Part shown: positions 13,101-58,925 of the stretch, one piece after another | Position numbering within the stretch: position 1 is the stretch's first letter | How the letters are laid out: each line of letters starts with the position of its first letter | DNA from: Chondrilla cf. caribensis | Taxonomy: Eukaryota; Porifera; Demospongiae; Chondrillida; Chondrillidae | Assembly: GCA_964020155.1 (NCBI GenBank) | Contig: OZ026548.1 | Coordinates: forward strand, 2,109,897-2,173,896 | DNA: 64,000 nucleotides | Reading direction: 5' to 3' | Translations under genes and position numbers: made by a program | The notes under the pieces: model-generated | Database searches by the model: none | Seen by the model: only the letters and a program-made list of their open reading frames with translations | Told to the model about the DNA's origin: nothing

Positions 13101-13543
13101 GGTGTCCTGAATACAGGGGTCCCACTGTATTTGAATTAATGCATTGTAGTGCCATTTGTGACGGAATTTTTATGTGTGACATTCCACATATCAAACGAAG
13201 TGCAAATAACAAGAAAATGAATCCTTGTGATATTTCCCTCCACGTGGTAGAATGAGTGTCTCATATGTTGTGGCCATTGGGTATGTGTCCGTATGCTTAT
13301 CATACTTGGGCACTGTACATGCTTTACATGTGCCTACAGTATGAACACATTGTGTATGTTATTGTATGTGCATGCTATTACAGTGTATGTTATATGCAAT
13401 GTTTATCCTCCCTTGTAATACAAACCTTCAAACCTTCATTAGGTGGACTATCTCAACTGTGGTCTGCAGCTCAAGAGAACAATTTCAAGTCAATTCAATC
13501 TTTGCTGTCTCCATTTATCACTGTACAAGATAATCAACAATAA
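2222..13543 (+). CDS. HEATR6: HEAT repeat-containing protein 6 homologue
   Basis: Nineteen exons: 2222-2374, 2826-2935, 3834-3930, 4572-4840, 5325-5496, 5798-5874, 6468-6597, 8059-8158, 8414-8630, 9001-9136, 9457-9588, 9856-9924, 10090-10143, 10218-10491, 10956-11026, 11441-11566, 11850-12116, 12343-12364, 13443-13543. All junctions are GT-AG and every phase agrees; the sum is 2577 nt (858 residues plus stop). Recognisable HEATR6 blocks are HALQVMEEFWKS, GPISKHLQGTHHPSISS, VQAAWSLGNLCDVLRG, VRVNSIRALGHLLYGLQD, IRWNGCHAASNAL, TLYTCKNFKVRVSAV and EFKHQSMLQSKLCDLL. An acidic/Ser-rich linker (SGSETSGDEVLSD) sits near residue 180. The family forms alpha-solenoid scaffolds of unclear function. The protein is about 300 residues shorter than the human one, missing much of the N-terminal region. 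Exon 1 is the least certain part. Introns carry MITEs, GT tracts and a minisatellite. Confidence 0.85.
3017..3184. mobile_element. MITE, GTGAAT/ATTCAC TIR family
   Basis: A 168-bp element in HEATR6 intron 2 begins CGGTGAATACATAAG and ends GATTAACAAGAATTCACTG, flanked by TA on both sides. It is a short relative of the approximately 440-bp elements at 22464, 31943, 38183 and 43979. The paralogous intron near 53.73 kb lacks it. Confidence 0.55.
3955..4165. repeat. (GT)n microsatellite
   Basis: About 210 bp of interrupted GT dinucleotides in HEATR6 intron 3, with GTAT and GCGT interruptions. A longer, more GCGT-rich version lies at the same place in the paralogue (54483-54745). Confidence 0.95.
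4391..4562. repeat. 20-22-bp minisatellite before exon 4
   Basis: About eight units of the type CCTATGTACCTACCAATCAC run up to ten bases before the acceptor of HEATR6 exon 4. They take the place of a normal polypyrimidine tract (they are C/T-biased). The paralogue has about four units at 54855-54930. Confidence 0.9.
7145..7321. mobile_element. Pogo-like MITE, 177 bp
   Basis: Starts CAGTGAAACCTCTTTAATCC and ends with its inverted form GGATTAGGGAGGTTTCACTG, flanked by TA dinucleotides. CAGT-start TIRs with TA target duplications are characteristic of pogo/Tigger-derived elements. No coding capacity. Confidence 0.8.
7439..7501. repeat. Hairpin-forming inverted repeat
   Basis: GCCGTATTG...GTTTACTGC pairs with GCAGTAAAC...CAATACGGC around a short CTCGGG-type loop. 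It lies in the segment absent from the paralogue and is probably the core of a small fold-back element. Confidence 0.6.
12532..13127. mobile_element. Pogo-like non-autonomous element, 596 bp
   Basis: Begins CAGTGGGACCCCTATAATCC and ends GGGGTCCCACTG, flanked by TA. It lies in the last intron of HEATR6. Its left 350 bp closely resembles the element at 15152. The paralogue near 62010-62035 shows the unoccupied site. No transposase frame seen. Confidence 0.85.
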
Positions 13544-13544
13544 A
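13539..13544 (+). terminator. AATAAA overlapping the HEATR6 stop
   Basis: The sequence CAACAATAAATCC places AATAAA across the TAA stop (13541-13543). It is conserved in the paralogue (62431-62436). If used, the 3' UTR would be only some tens of bases; a later signal is possible. Confidence 0.35.
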
Positions 13545-13891
13545 TCCAAAATATCTACTGCTGCTCAAATTTTTTAACGTTTGAAAACTATTGTTGATTG
13601 ATCATGTACATGTGCTGTATCAGCAATTTTTTTCAATGTTGCTATGTACATACGTACGTACATGTGTGTGCTTACATGTGTAACATTTTAATTTGTTGTT
13701 AACTCATGATTGTATGTATGTGTAATAATTCCAACAAAATTATGTTTATATTAAATCAATCATTGATTGATTTCTTGAATATTATGTGTATTATTATAAT
13801 ATTATAAAATGAAAGTGAGATACATGGCTATACGTATTTATTATAAAAATTAATGACAGTCTGCAGAGGAAATGCAACAGCATTACCAGTA

Positions 13892-14082
13892 CAGTGGAAC
13901 CTCTCTATAATAATATTATTACAAACCTCTGAATTGCAGAAACCTCTATATAAGGACGTCGACACCATTCTGTGTCCCAGTGTAGTACTGTAGTGTATTA
14001 AGTGACCTCTGAATTGAGGACACTTCTGTAATAATGACTAAATTTAAGGTCCCAAAGTGTCCTTAATAGAGAGGTTCCACTG
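13892..14082. mobile_element. Pogo-like MITE, 191 bp
   Basis: Starts CAGTGGAACCTCTCTATAAT and ends AATAGAGAGGTTCCACTG, with TA on both sides. Confidence 0.8.
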
Positions 14083-15151
14083 TATATGCATGCAATTAAG
14101 GGATCCCTGGAAGAGTGAAAGTATAAGTATTATGCATATGGTTGTGGAATTACTCTTCTGTATAATATTATACTCAGCTAAAAATGATTTATTAATTTTA
14201 TATCATCATTAATTTTAAGCAAAATCTAATAATGTTAAAAGTTATATTGTGCATAGTCTATAATCAATTCTTATAATAATAATAATAATATTATTACTAT
14301 TATAATATTAATATTTTTGATGTACATGCAATGGTATATTATATATACATACACGTACATATTATTATAATAATGTATATTATAGAAGTCTATTGTCTTT
14401 TTATGCTACTTAATATTGTACATGTATTATAGTATTGCTACATTGTATAATAACACTAGATGAGTACTTGATAGGGACATGGCATGGGCAATATTGATTT
14501 AATGGATTTACTAGCAGAATCCGATATAAGACCCTTTTCCTTTGATCCACGTGTCTTCTGCCCACACATCACGATACATGTAAACAGTATATCTACATAA
14601 AATAAAATACATATATAGTCCAATATGGAGGATGAGTGCACATGCATTATACATGATCACTGATTATAATTTGCATAAAATATTGTAGCCTATGACTGCA
14701 CATGTATATAATAATTATGATGACCCCATGCAACGTCAAAAATATCAGTCCAAAGACTGTGACCGTTAGCAGCTGTTCAGTGGCCATGGGGTATATAATA
14801 ATATTATTGAATGATATTATTTGTGATATGGTTGCAATTCAAGCAGTTCTACATCCATATAATATTATATAGGACCAATAGATCTCATGGAGCTGAAACA
14901 TACGTATCAATCACATCAATCTATATAATTTTGTTTGCTCATTTCTCTGTTAGTTATTGTTAATAATAATTACAATACCATACCACTATAACAAAAATTA
15001 GAAGCATAACATTACAAAGCAATACCAACTACGTATTAATACAATAAAATTATTAATAATATTTGTTTGTATTAAGTTTTATTTCAAAATTCTGCAACTC
15101 TAATGGGAAAGAAATAATAATAATAGTTATAGCACCCCAGTCCATGCAGTA

Positions 15152-15670
15152 CAGTGGAACCCCTATAATCCGCCCCCCTGAAATACGGACACCGCGCTAA
15201 AACAGACGCATAATCTTCGAACCAACTTATTCCATATTGTAATGTATGTAAAGTGCCCCCTGAAAAACGGACTTTCATTATTCCGTAAAACGGACGGGAA
15301 AATATGAACCAGTGTATACAAATCAGTATTAACGTATACACAATAAAGCGGACAAACCGAAGTTTCTGAGGCTGTAAGATTTTCCCCAGTTTGTCCACCA
15401 ATACCTTTGGTCCTGACAATCCATATGTGCAGGGGATTTCGAGGTGAAAATGTGATCATTAGGAATTAAGTATTCGTTACGAAGACGATTAGGATTGTAC
15501 CGTATTAGCTCATATCTCTAAGAAAATTGAGGTTTAGTTCGACGATGAAGTGGAACCCCGGATTACGCCCCGCGTCGTGCATGTCCATTACTTTGAATCC
15601 AAAGTGACACCTCTATAATCAGGACAATTCAAAGTAGTCCCCAGGTGTCTGGATTAGAGGGGTTCCACTG
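15152..15670. mobile_element. Pogo-like non-autonomous element, 519 bp
   Basis: Begins CAGTGGAACCCCTATAATCC and ends GATTAGAGGGGTTCCACTG, flanked by TA. It is a sister of the element at 12532. The paralogue at 63046-63062 carries the clean empty site ATGCAGTAGTATAAAA with a single TA. Confidence 0.88.
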
Positions 15671-15898
15671 TAGTATAAAAAATTAGCTACAGTAACAAAT
15701 ATTATTATTACTAAACTTATCCCTGGAAAAGGATTAACTTTTTTAACATTTGACAACACAAGACAAAATTGATAGTTAACATTGGACACCTAGAAATTAA
15801 TATACTATCATAATAATATGTGTGAAGTAAAAATAATTTTAAATTTAATTTTTTAAAATTATATATAATAATTAATAATTATATTGGTATGTGGTGAA

Positions 15899-15934
<36 letters not shown>
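15899..15934. repeat. (TA)n microsatellite
   Basis: About 17 TA units; the paralogue at 63277-63290 has only four or five. Confidence 0.9.
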
Positions 15935-15940
<6 letters not shown>

Positions 15941-16036
15941 TATTAATAGAATATTATGTAGGTGAGCATATGAGTGATATTATATCGGCCCGTGAGTGCA
16001 TATGTACTTACATGTCTGGCTATTGTTCTATGTCAT

Positions 16037-16042
16037 TTTATT
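16037..16042 (-). terminator. AATAAA of the kinase-ankyrin gene
   Basis: TTTATT on the plus strand gives AATAAA on the minus strand, about 240 bp past the minus-strand stop. It is conserved in the paralogue (63389-63394). Confidence 0.5.
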
Positions 16043-16279
16043 CTGTTAAGTTGTGAGAATAAAGTGTCTGATACTGTTCTGGCCCCTTTGGCAGTACATA
16101 CTCCAGGATCAACATTGGACATGATGCCCTCATAACTACACATTGTAACTTGCATCTACTACTTAAAAATAATTGTCATTGAAACCATGGAACGGGGAGG
16201 AAAGTGTGTGGCTTGACTGTGTATTTAGGTAATTAGTATAATATCATTTGAATGGGTAGGGTCAGCACAAACCTTACAA

Positions 16280-50116
<33,837 letters not shown>

Positions 50117-50178
50117 ATTGAAACGACGATGTGATGGACACGGCTGTTTCAGACCCGGGAGTTTTGGAAACTTAGTTT

Positions 50179-50190
50179 TGCGCATGCGCA
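50179..50190. promoter_or_regulatory. NRF1-type palindrome
   Basis: TGCGCATGCGCA, the perfect palindromic binding motif of NRF1, 63 bp upstream of the kinase ATG at 50116, in otherwise CpG-poor DNA. It points to a promoter here that could drive both directions. Confidence 0.55.
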
Positions 50191-50356
50191 GTAGCAGATG
50201 GTATTTCACTGGACCTTTCGTAGATTCTACCTATATTTTTTAGTATCTTGGACGCATCATCAAGGAATATTCGCTATTTCAGTGATTTGACGTTGTTGGA
50301 ATCGATTTTCTACTGGATTGGCGGAGATCTGGACGATTTTTCCATATTCTAAAAAA

Positions 50357-50801
50357 ATGCGATTTGTCGCTTCCTCCAGTTTTCCGGAACACAAGGTGTA
50401 CACAGAAGGTTAGTTTAATGTGTGCTTTGTAAAATGGCAAAAGCCCTGTGTTGGTTCTATTTTTTTCGCGTGTTCTACACGTAATTTTCCAATATTTACG
50501 ATGTTCTGATCATATTCATGACACAGCATGGGTATTCAATTGCTGTTTCCATAAATCAAGTATATATGTGAAGCTTCCCTTATATGATTGAAAGTACCAA
50601 TACTCTTAGATTACCCTGAATACATGTTGGTTGCTAGGTATACATATCAGGAAACTTCAGTAGCTACCATTCTATTTTCTTTTCTTTACAGTTGCACTGT
50701 ATGTCACTTCTGAAGAGTGTTATGATTTGAACTGCTCGGTTTCAGTTGATGAAGCAAAGACCTCCTTTTTGTTTGTTGTCTGTTGCTCAACTAACCATTG
50801 A
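50357..50801 (+). CDS. Possible divergent two-exon small ORF
   Basis: An ATG at 50357 starts 17 codons plus one base, followed by a donor AAG|GTTAGT (exon ends 50408). After a pyrimidine-rich TTCTTTACAG the second exon (50692-50801) continues in phase to a TGA. The 53-residue product (starting MRFVASSSFPEHKVYTE, then VALYVTSEECYDLN) is not recognised. It is divergent from the kinase-ankyrin gene and about 240 bp from its start, so it may be a non-coding promoter-divergent transcript rather than a protein gene. Confidence 0.3.
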
Positions 50802-51589
50802 TTTATATATAATATGGCTAAGCAGTATTACATCTTTCTTTATTATGCTATAATTATGTTGTGCTTCCTTGCTGGTTGGCATGACTGAGCTGTTGTTGAG
50901 CTGCCCTGTACATTTTTAATTAGGATCAGTTTTGTATTATACTATGTGTTGTAATGTATTTAATCACTACATGTCAAATTAAAATTGATTCTATTCTATG
51001 ACTAGTATATAATTTTTGCTTATTACATGTACTATACATACGAATTGCTAATATCACCATGCAATCACTAGCTGAAGTTGTCCATGATTAGCTAAATTAT
51101 TACAGTAATGTTCATAAAAATCATTTGCACAGAATACATAATATTATAATTATATATAACAGAAGAATCTGTAATAATAATGGAAAATATGGGTAGTATT
51201 GTTGCAGTTCATTCATGCTGTGCTCAGCTGAGGTAAACCGTGATCTATTGCAGCACATCTGCAGCCACATATGGCATCATGAGTATATCTGAACTGGATT
51301 ACGTGTAAATGGACCCGCTTGGAGTCATTTGAAGAACGCGTAGATCGCTTCGACCATCCAAACCGATCGAACCCGAACGATCTATAGTGGTAGGAAAACT
51401 CGTCATTTATGGCGTTCAAAAAAATAGAACCAAATATACACTAGTCTTAAGACGAAGTTTAAGCTTGGAACTAATTATTACTGTATTGAAATAACTGCAC
51501 AAAACTGCAGGAACTGTGAAATCTTACCTCAAACTTCACCATTTTCTATGTAAAAGAATACGTTGCTATGCTCGTACGTGCTTGACAAC
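50802..51589. other. AT-rich intergenic stretch
   Basis: No coding signal recognised. A GC-richer patch with several CG dinucleotides (51310-51400) is unexplained. Confidence 0.4.
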
Positions 51590-51591
51590 TA

Positions 51592-52874
51592 GAGTGCGGC
51601 ATGATGATTCGGACACCATGATTAATCGGACATCCGTTCTTGAAAAGTAGACGCACCCAAGGCTTCAAACTCGGCAGGCAGCCGGAGCATGAGGCTGTTA
51701 CTCCTGTCAGAAAGTTTGGCTGTCCCAGCCTGTTTCGACAGAGAGATAGCCGGGGAAGAGCGTCGAATCGTGAGGGGACGATTATTCGGACGGTAGGCAT
51801 GATAATTCGGACAGTCGTGTTCACACGGACAGGAAAGCTGTTCCCCCTGATGCTTTTACATCAAAATGAAGCCCGTTCTGTCAGCTCTTCGAACAGCAAA
51901 CTGACGAAGAAAGGCGGTCATCCATGGCCTGGAAGATGGGACGAATGTGGGCGGTGGTGGAGGGATGAAGATTCGGACACCTGTTTTTGGAAGTGCAATA
52001 CTTTTTGTTTAAAATCCCCACTACTAAAGAGTAAGTACCACTCATACAGCAATTTCTTAGGCAGTAATCAGAGTACGCTCTGGTTTCAAGCAATAAAGGC
52101 CACCCTTTTGTACCTAATGTACTAGTCTCATATGCCAATGCTCATGCAGAGCTTGATCAGCATTACCTACAATGAGTAGACTGCTGTGTAGTGCCCTAGT
52201 GACTATTGTCAACTTTGTCATTGCTATATATATGCTGAGTAGTATCTATGGGCAAACCTAAAAACATATTTGTGAAAAATTAACTATTAATAAAATATTA
52301 TATGTATAATATACATATACATAATATATATTGCATACAAAATTAATAATACTTGACCTAGAATTAACGATTCTGTTGATTTCTTGAATTTCTACGAATG
52401 GTTAAGCTTAGACCATTTTAGCTGAGGCAAATAACATCCAGAAGCGCATTTCTAAACTGCCAGAGACGAAGAAGTCCAAAAACAGGTGTCCGAATCTTCA
52501 TCCCTCCACCACCGCCCACATTCGTCCCATCTTCCAGGCCATGGATGACCGCCCTTCTTCGTCAGTTTGCTGTTCGAAGAGCTGACAGAACGGGCTTCAT
52601 TTTGATGTAAAAGCATCAGGGGGAACAGCTTTCCTGTCCGTGTGAACACGACTGTCCGAATTATCATGCCTACCGTCCGAATAATCGTCCCCTCACGATT
52701 CGACGCTCTTCCCCGGCTATCTCTCTGTCGAAACAGGCTGGGACAGCCAAACTTTCTGATAGGAGTAACAGCCTCATGCTCCGGCTGCCTGCCGAGTTTG
52801 AAGCCTTGGCTGCGTCTACTTTTCAAGAACGGATGTCCGATTAATCATGGTGTCCGAATCATCATGCCGCACTC
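51592..52874. mobile_element. Fold-back transposon, 1283 bp, 399-bp arms
   Basis: Left arm 51592-51990 and right arm 52477-52874 are inverted copies, about 99% identical by eye. Ends are GAGTGCGGCATGATGATTCG and its inverse, flanked by TA at 51590-51591 and 52875-52876. Each arm contains an open frame of about 117 codons and five spaced copies of ATTCGGAC/AATCGGAC. The 486-bp middle is AT-rich with no frame. It sits about 50 bp before the start of the duplicated HEATR6 block. Confidence 0.85.
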
Positions 52875-54482
52875 TACTCGCGGGCAATCTCGCGAGGAAC
52901 TAAGTTTCCATTGTGAAACAGCCGTGCGCGTCATAGCTTGCAGGAACCCGAAAAATGGAGGTCTTCGAATGGATCAGGCATGTCTTAGCTACCACAACTC
53001 CTTCAATAGAATTTGAGTCAATATTGGTTGTTCTGGTGAAATATGGCGTGACATCGATCAAACGGCGAGTGGCATACCCATACCACACAATCTATTCCAG
53101 ATCGATATATATCTATGCATAGCAGACCTAGCTATTATGTGTATAGGCCCTGTACTGTACTGTATTATAGAGCTACATTGTATCAAAATAGCATTGAGTA
53201 TCTAGTTGTGATAAACCGTCACCATTAACAACTGAAGACTGTGGTTAACCTTAAAACTCTAGCATTTTGAAGTAGAAAACTGTTTATTAGCAAGTTACCA
53301 GAATCATACCGTGATTGGAATTACCCCATTTTGTCTTGCTGTACTGGAAGGTACTTATACTGGTATACTAGTACATGTGTACATGTGCTAGTATACTAGT
53401 ATATGTGTCAGTGTACCAGTAGTTTTTCAATTGTACATTGTATACGTACATACGTACCAATGTACGTACATACATACTCCCACGTGTATTAGTGTATGCA
53501 TTTATACACACACATGTGCAATACACTGGTGCTAACATGCATGCATATTCTTCTTCATATAGTTCATAAAGGATTTCCTATGCAAGTCGTCTGCCCTGGC
53601 TCACGTACTGGAGGTTGGCAACCCTCGGACCACAATGTTGGGACTGCAGTGTATTGACAGCCTGGCCTCTTGGTTAGTACATTATGCACCATCCAACTGT
53701 GTAGCTCAGTGAATACCTTGAATGGCACGGTAAATCTTTACTTCTCAACGGGGACTTTGCCGTCAGTACCAGCTAACACAGTGTACCTGCACAAGGGACC
53801 TAGTGAACTGTGTGTGTACTAACTAATTGTACCAATGGTGGTACGTACACACTAAGCAAGTGCCTATATGGTACTAGTGTGTATGTATATAGTGTATGTT
53901 TTGTACTTTCTCAAGTGTCAGCATATATTTAAGGTAACAAATGGTTACCCGATTATTATGTCAGACTCTATGAATGTTCACCACTGGACTTTGTCCCCAT
54001 GGGTGGTTTAATCCACTTAATTAGATTAATTACACTATGTACAGTACATATTGTGTGTTATGTTACTGTTTGCTTGTTCGTACTGCTACTGTGCTAAACC
54101 AAAAGTGACTAGATGACCGTTGCTATGCATGTTGTGGTTAGCCTACCTGATAATACCTGAGACAAGCCTCACTAAGAACAGTCCACCAATTCCCACAGTC
54201 TACTAACTTGTTACACTTCACTGGTCAATTTCATGCCAGTAATCTTCTAATCTTGTCATATTACCTAACGGTAGTCACTATGTAGAAAGTCCATATGAAA
54301 TGGCCCCAATAGGAAGACCTTTTCTCATAACTGTGTGCTGATGTAGGTTTGTTCTCCTCTTAGTAAACTTGTCCCTAAGGAGTGCTGGGAATGGTGCTAC
54401 TCCGTTACCATGGCACCCCTCAGTGAAGCAGTTGCCTCGTTCAACAGAGACATGTACCCAGTGAGTGATGGTGGTCACAGTG

Positions 54483-54543
<61 letters not shown>

Positions 54544-54678
54544 TGTGTGCGTGTGTGTGCGTACGTGTGTGCGTGTGTGCGTGTGTGTGTGTACGTGTGT
54601 GCGTGCGTGTGTGTGTGTGTGCGTGCGTTGTGTGTGTGCGTGCGTGTGTGCGCGTGTGTGTGTGTGTGCGTGCGTGTG

Positions 54679-54745
<67 letters not shown>
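54483..54745. repeat. (GT)n/(GCGT)n microsatellite
   Basis: About 260 bp, the counterpart of 3955-4165 with many more GCGT and TACG interruptions. Confidence 0.95.
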
Positions 54746-54747
<2 letters not shown>

Positions 54748-54845
54748 ATGCATGTGCATGCACCCATCTCATGAATTTACTTTTTTAGTTTTATGTTTGT
54801 GTTGAAGTGACTCTCTCAACAATTTAACTGTGCTAGTCAGTACTA

Positions 54846-54930
54846 CCAACCAACCTCCCTATGTACCTACCTATCACCCTATGTACCTACCAATCACCCT
54901 ATGTACCTACCAGTCACCCTGTGTACCTTC
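54846..54930. repeat. Minisatellite, four units
   Basis: CCTATGTACCTACC-type units; the counterpart of the eight-unit array at 4391. Confidence 0.85.
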
Positions 54931-56384
54931 ATACCTACCTCCTGCAGTACCTCAACCAGTGCCTGAGAACACTGACATCTCTGGTCCCAGTCCAAACTCC
55001 TTCTGGGGTACAGTTCCTCCTCACACTGCTCTGACCGTTGTTGACTCACGGGTTGCTGTCCATCCCTGTTTCCCGATCAGGATCAGAGACCTCTGGTGAT
55101 GAGGTCTTGTCTGACCGGGAGGGTGCTACATGACGACCTGGAGGACTGGTAGGGACTGGTTCCGACTCTGACGTATCAGATTCTGAATATTCTCTCAGTG
55201 TAGACTTGAAGTCAAGGTGAGAACAATCTTATATTTCATGTATTGTACCTACATATGTGTGTTTTGTTTTTGTTATGTTGTATATACTGTATTAACATGC
55301 TCTACATAGTACATACACACTCTGCACTTTTTATGTGTACATGCATGTGCACTTACTGTATACACATTATTGTGTTGCACATACAGAGTATCTACATTCA
55401 TAATATGCAGTGAATTGTCATTAATCTGCCACTGTTTTATCCACCAAACCTTATCCACCACAATTTCCCGGCACCAATGTAGCCGACAAGCTGTAATATA
55501 TGGCTAGTTAACATTTCTGCAATGGTAATAAATATGTTTATATATACGTATGTACATGATATGTATGTCCAGTATGTACTGTACACAGGACTTGGTCAGC
55601 TCGCATTCGTCAACAATCCTACCAGTGTCTGTATTCACTCCTACACACCATGGAGAGAAAGGAGGTGTTCTCCTACTGGTCCATGTTCCTCACCACTAGC
55701 AACACCGAACCAGCTGGTCCAACCATACTCACCTGCTTGGTGAAGGAATCCTCCAGTAAGGTACACACTGTGTGTGCACATGGTTTGTAGTAATAATTGC
55801 ATGCGTATGTATGCATGTAAGCTCATATGACATACCACGTACGTATATATGTCAGTACATCAGATATACAACGTGCTATATACATATTTGTGATTACATC
55901 CATGCCTACAGCATGTGTCTACATACCTACATTACATACGTATACACTTGGTCGTTGTCTTTTGTGCTCAGGTTCGTATGACCATAGCAATGTGTCTTTC
56001 TACTCTGCTGGAAGGAACCAAACCGCTCCTGTCTGCAGCAGACGATAGGTATGTATTCGGCTGGGCAGACACCTGCACACACATGCACATTCAGTACTTG
56101 TCATGTGAGGATGCACAGTGTAAACTGTACAATGAATCCTTCATGTAAGACCACTTGTCATGACTAACCACTATTGAACCATCCGACCAGCTATATGATA
56201 TGGACCTACACTGCGTGCACATCTGTTTAAAGGCCACCTGTCTACAGAGATCACTTTTTCTCGGTCACTTTGGTGATGTTCATGTGGTGGGACTTGTACA
56301 TACGTATAATAAGGACCACCCAAGGGACCTGGAAAGGTGGTCTCTATGGACAGGTGGTCTTCATACAGAGGTGCTATAATGTGG

Positions 56385-56500
56385 GTTATTGATAGGGTAG
56401 GTGGGTAGGTGGGGAATTACTGGATGCCTTGTGAAGTAGCCTCTGGATGCCTTCCCAGTTTTAATACATTTCCATAACCATAACCGTAATGTTCTTGTAG
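56385..56500. other. Insertion specific to the second copy
   Basis: About 115 bp (GGTTATTGATAGGGTAGGTG to CCATAACCGTAATG) absent from the corresponding place near 6190 in copy 1. Confidence 0.5.
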
Positions 56501-58925
56501 GCAAGTTGATATAGTGGATGGCTTGTTAATATCATTTAGGACAGGTGGTCTTTGTGTGGAGATGGCCTTTGTAACAGCTTCCAATGTACGTATGTAATCA
56601 GGCTTATTATACGTATGCTCACATCACAAATACACAGACATGTACGTACATATGTATGTACACATGCACATACCTACGTATATACCTCTGTGTAAAACAC
56701 ACATTCATACACGAACCCATGCATGCATTCTCACCTTCCACATATGTATGTAGTCTCATCTCTCCAACTTCTCTATCGTCACAGACCTCTGCAGTCACAC
56801 GCCTTCATCCCATACTCGCACTGGCTGGGTGGCATCCTTAGGGACATTCACAGAGTGTTGCTCTTAGCAGCGTCAACAGAGGGAAATAGTAAAACACTTG
56901 TTCAGATTTTGAAGGTACATCTATACTGTATGCATATCTCCACAAACATACCTATGGTAGTACAGCGGTGGGTATGCGTAAAGTGTTGCTAGTGGAACCT
57001 GTCCATAAAGATTACTCAATGGACAAAGAAAATGTGTCCTTGCCTCTGTGGATGGGTGTTGTGTATCTATAAAATTGAAGTAAATTAATGTAATGGAGTT
57101 CATATGTACATATATCATTCACATATGTATGTACGTATATGTACGTACGTACATAGGTAAGTACATACATATTATGTACATGTATACAATGCACTCATAC
57201 GTAGCTACATACGTATATGTACATACGTGTATATGTGTGCCTACAGTAGATATGGGTGATGAGTAAGATTGGTTACTGGACAGCTGTACATTATGCTTGA
57301 TGCTCAGCTCATGATTGAGTGTACAGTGAATGCTGTATGAACTGTGCATGTGGTATGTGTACTGTATGTGTGGGACACCTCAGCACTTTGTAACAGTGTC
57401 TCTAATTCTCCTGTTCACTGCGTCTTTCTCTACTTTTCAGTGCATCAGTTCTCTCCTGTCGAATGTGCTGTACGCTAGGCTATCAGAGCCATACCAGATC
57501 AGAATGGCTTCCTCTTTAAAACCACTGCTCACTTACAGAAGTTAGTACACCATCAACGAATGTTATGTGTACTAGTGTGTACTCTTGGTATGCCAGCACA
57601 CTGTATGTATGCTTGTAGCACACACATATGTATGTGTGCTGTCTGTATGTATTTAATCTCATCCTCTGTCCTGTGTGTGAGTGTGTACATACAGTATGTA
57701 TGTATATATGTATGTATCTGCATACTTACTTCAACATGTTAAGTATGCACATGTATGCACATACTTTCTGTATATGTCTTTGATCTCAGATGTGGATGTT
57801 CGTGTTGCTTGCTTCACTTGCTTCAACTCGCTGTTGTCCAACGAGTGCAGTGATGATGTGAGAGAGTGGATCTCGAGATCCGTCAGTCCCACGCTACCGG
57901 AGGTCTGCATGGAGCAACTTCCCCCCAACGTTCATCCTCAAGTGATCCAGATAGCAGCCCTACAGCTCTTATCGTCGTTGGCAAAGTGTCACGCTAGATC
58001 GTTACTGTGAGTGCATGTTAGTTGGTTCATAAGTGTGCCCTCTACATGTAAACAAGGCTACAAGTATGTATATACTGTACAGATGTATGTTATGTACTGT
58101 ACAGATGTACGTATGGACACACTCACTTTGTTAGAAAGAAACAAGTTTGTTTTTTGGACATTTGTACATATTTTCTCACACTTTTATGATTCTTGATGAT
58201 TATTAGAGTTGAGTTGAAATTGATAATTTTGATATGAAGTGCTATACACACGTATACGTATTATTATAATGCTGTGAATCATCTTTGTTGCTAGTTTTGA
58301 CATGTCTCCTCAATGCCCACAATGATACATCCCATAGCTACGTATGTGTGTATGCGTATGTGTGTACCTGTTTGTTGTTTGATGTAGAACTCCATTTTCC
58401 AAACTAATGAAACAGTTGTCAATATGTGTTGATGCCCCCGAACTGTCGATCCATGCCCTACAAGTGATGGAAGAATTTTGGAAATCGAGGCAGAATAACA
58501 AGGACATAATGGCTCTGGACAAGGTACATGTGTGGGTAGGTACACATGTACATGCATACATGCATAGCAGTTGTTCAATCAGTGGAGGCTTTTTTTGATG
58601 TTTGAAATGGTGGCAAACGGTCATAGTAGTTAGCAGGGCACACACCACCCCTCCATCAGCTCATGTTGTGACCTACTGGCTACCATTGGCTCTGATGTGA
58701 TGGGAGTGCTCAAAGTATGTACTCATACGTATGATGCATTACATAGCTCATACGTACATCAATACACACACGTGCTGCACGTTCGTATGTATAATAATAT
58801 AACATGTATCTCCATGTAGTAGTTGTACATACTCAATAGACATACGTATTATGTAAATGTGAATCTACAATTTGAAAATATACTGTACATACACAGCTCT
58901 CTTATGTACACTCTACATATATGTA

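Larger units (their letters stand above)
13544..16030. other. Convergent intergenic region
   Basis: AT-rich DNA between the 3' ends of HEATR6 and the kinase-ankyrin gene, with three MITE-type segments listed separately and no coding signal. A stretch of about 0.8 kb between 14083 and 14886, next to the 191-bp MITE, is absent from the paralogue (junction near 62790). Confidence 0.6.

Noticed and set aside
51213..51419. 68-codon minus-strand frame
   Set aside because: No splice context, repeat or family resemblance supports it.
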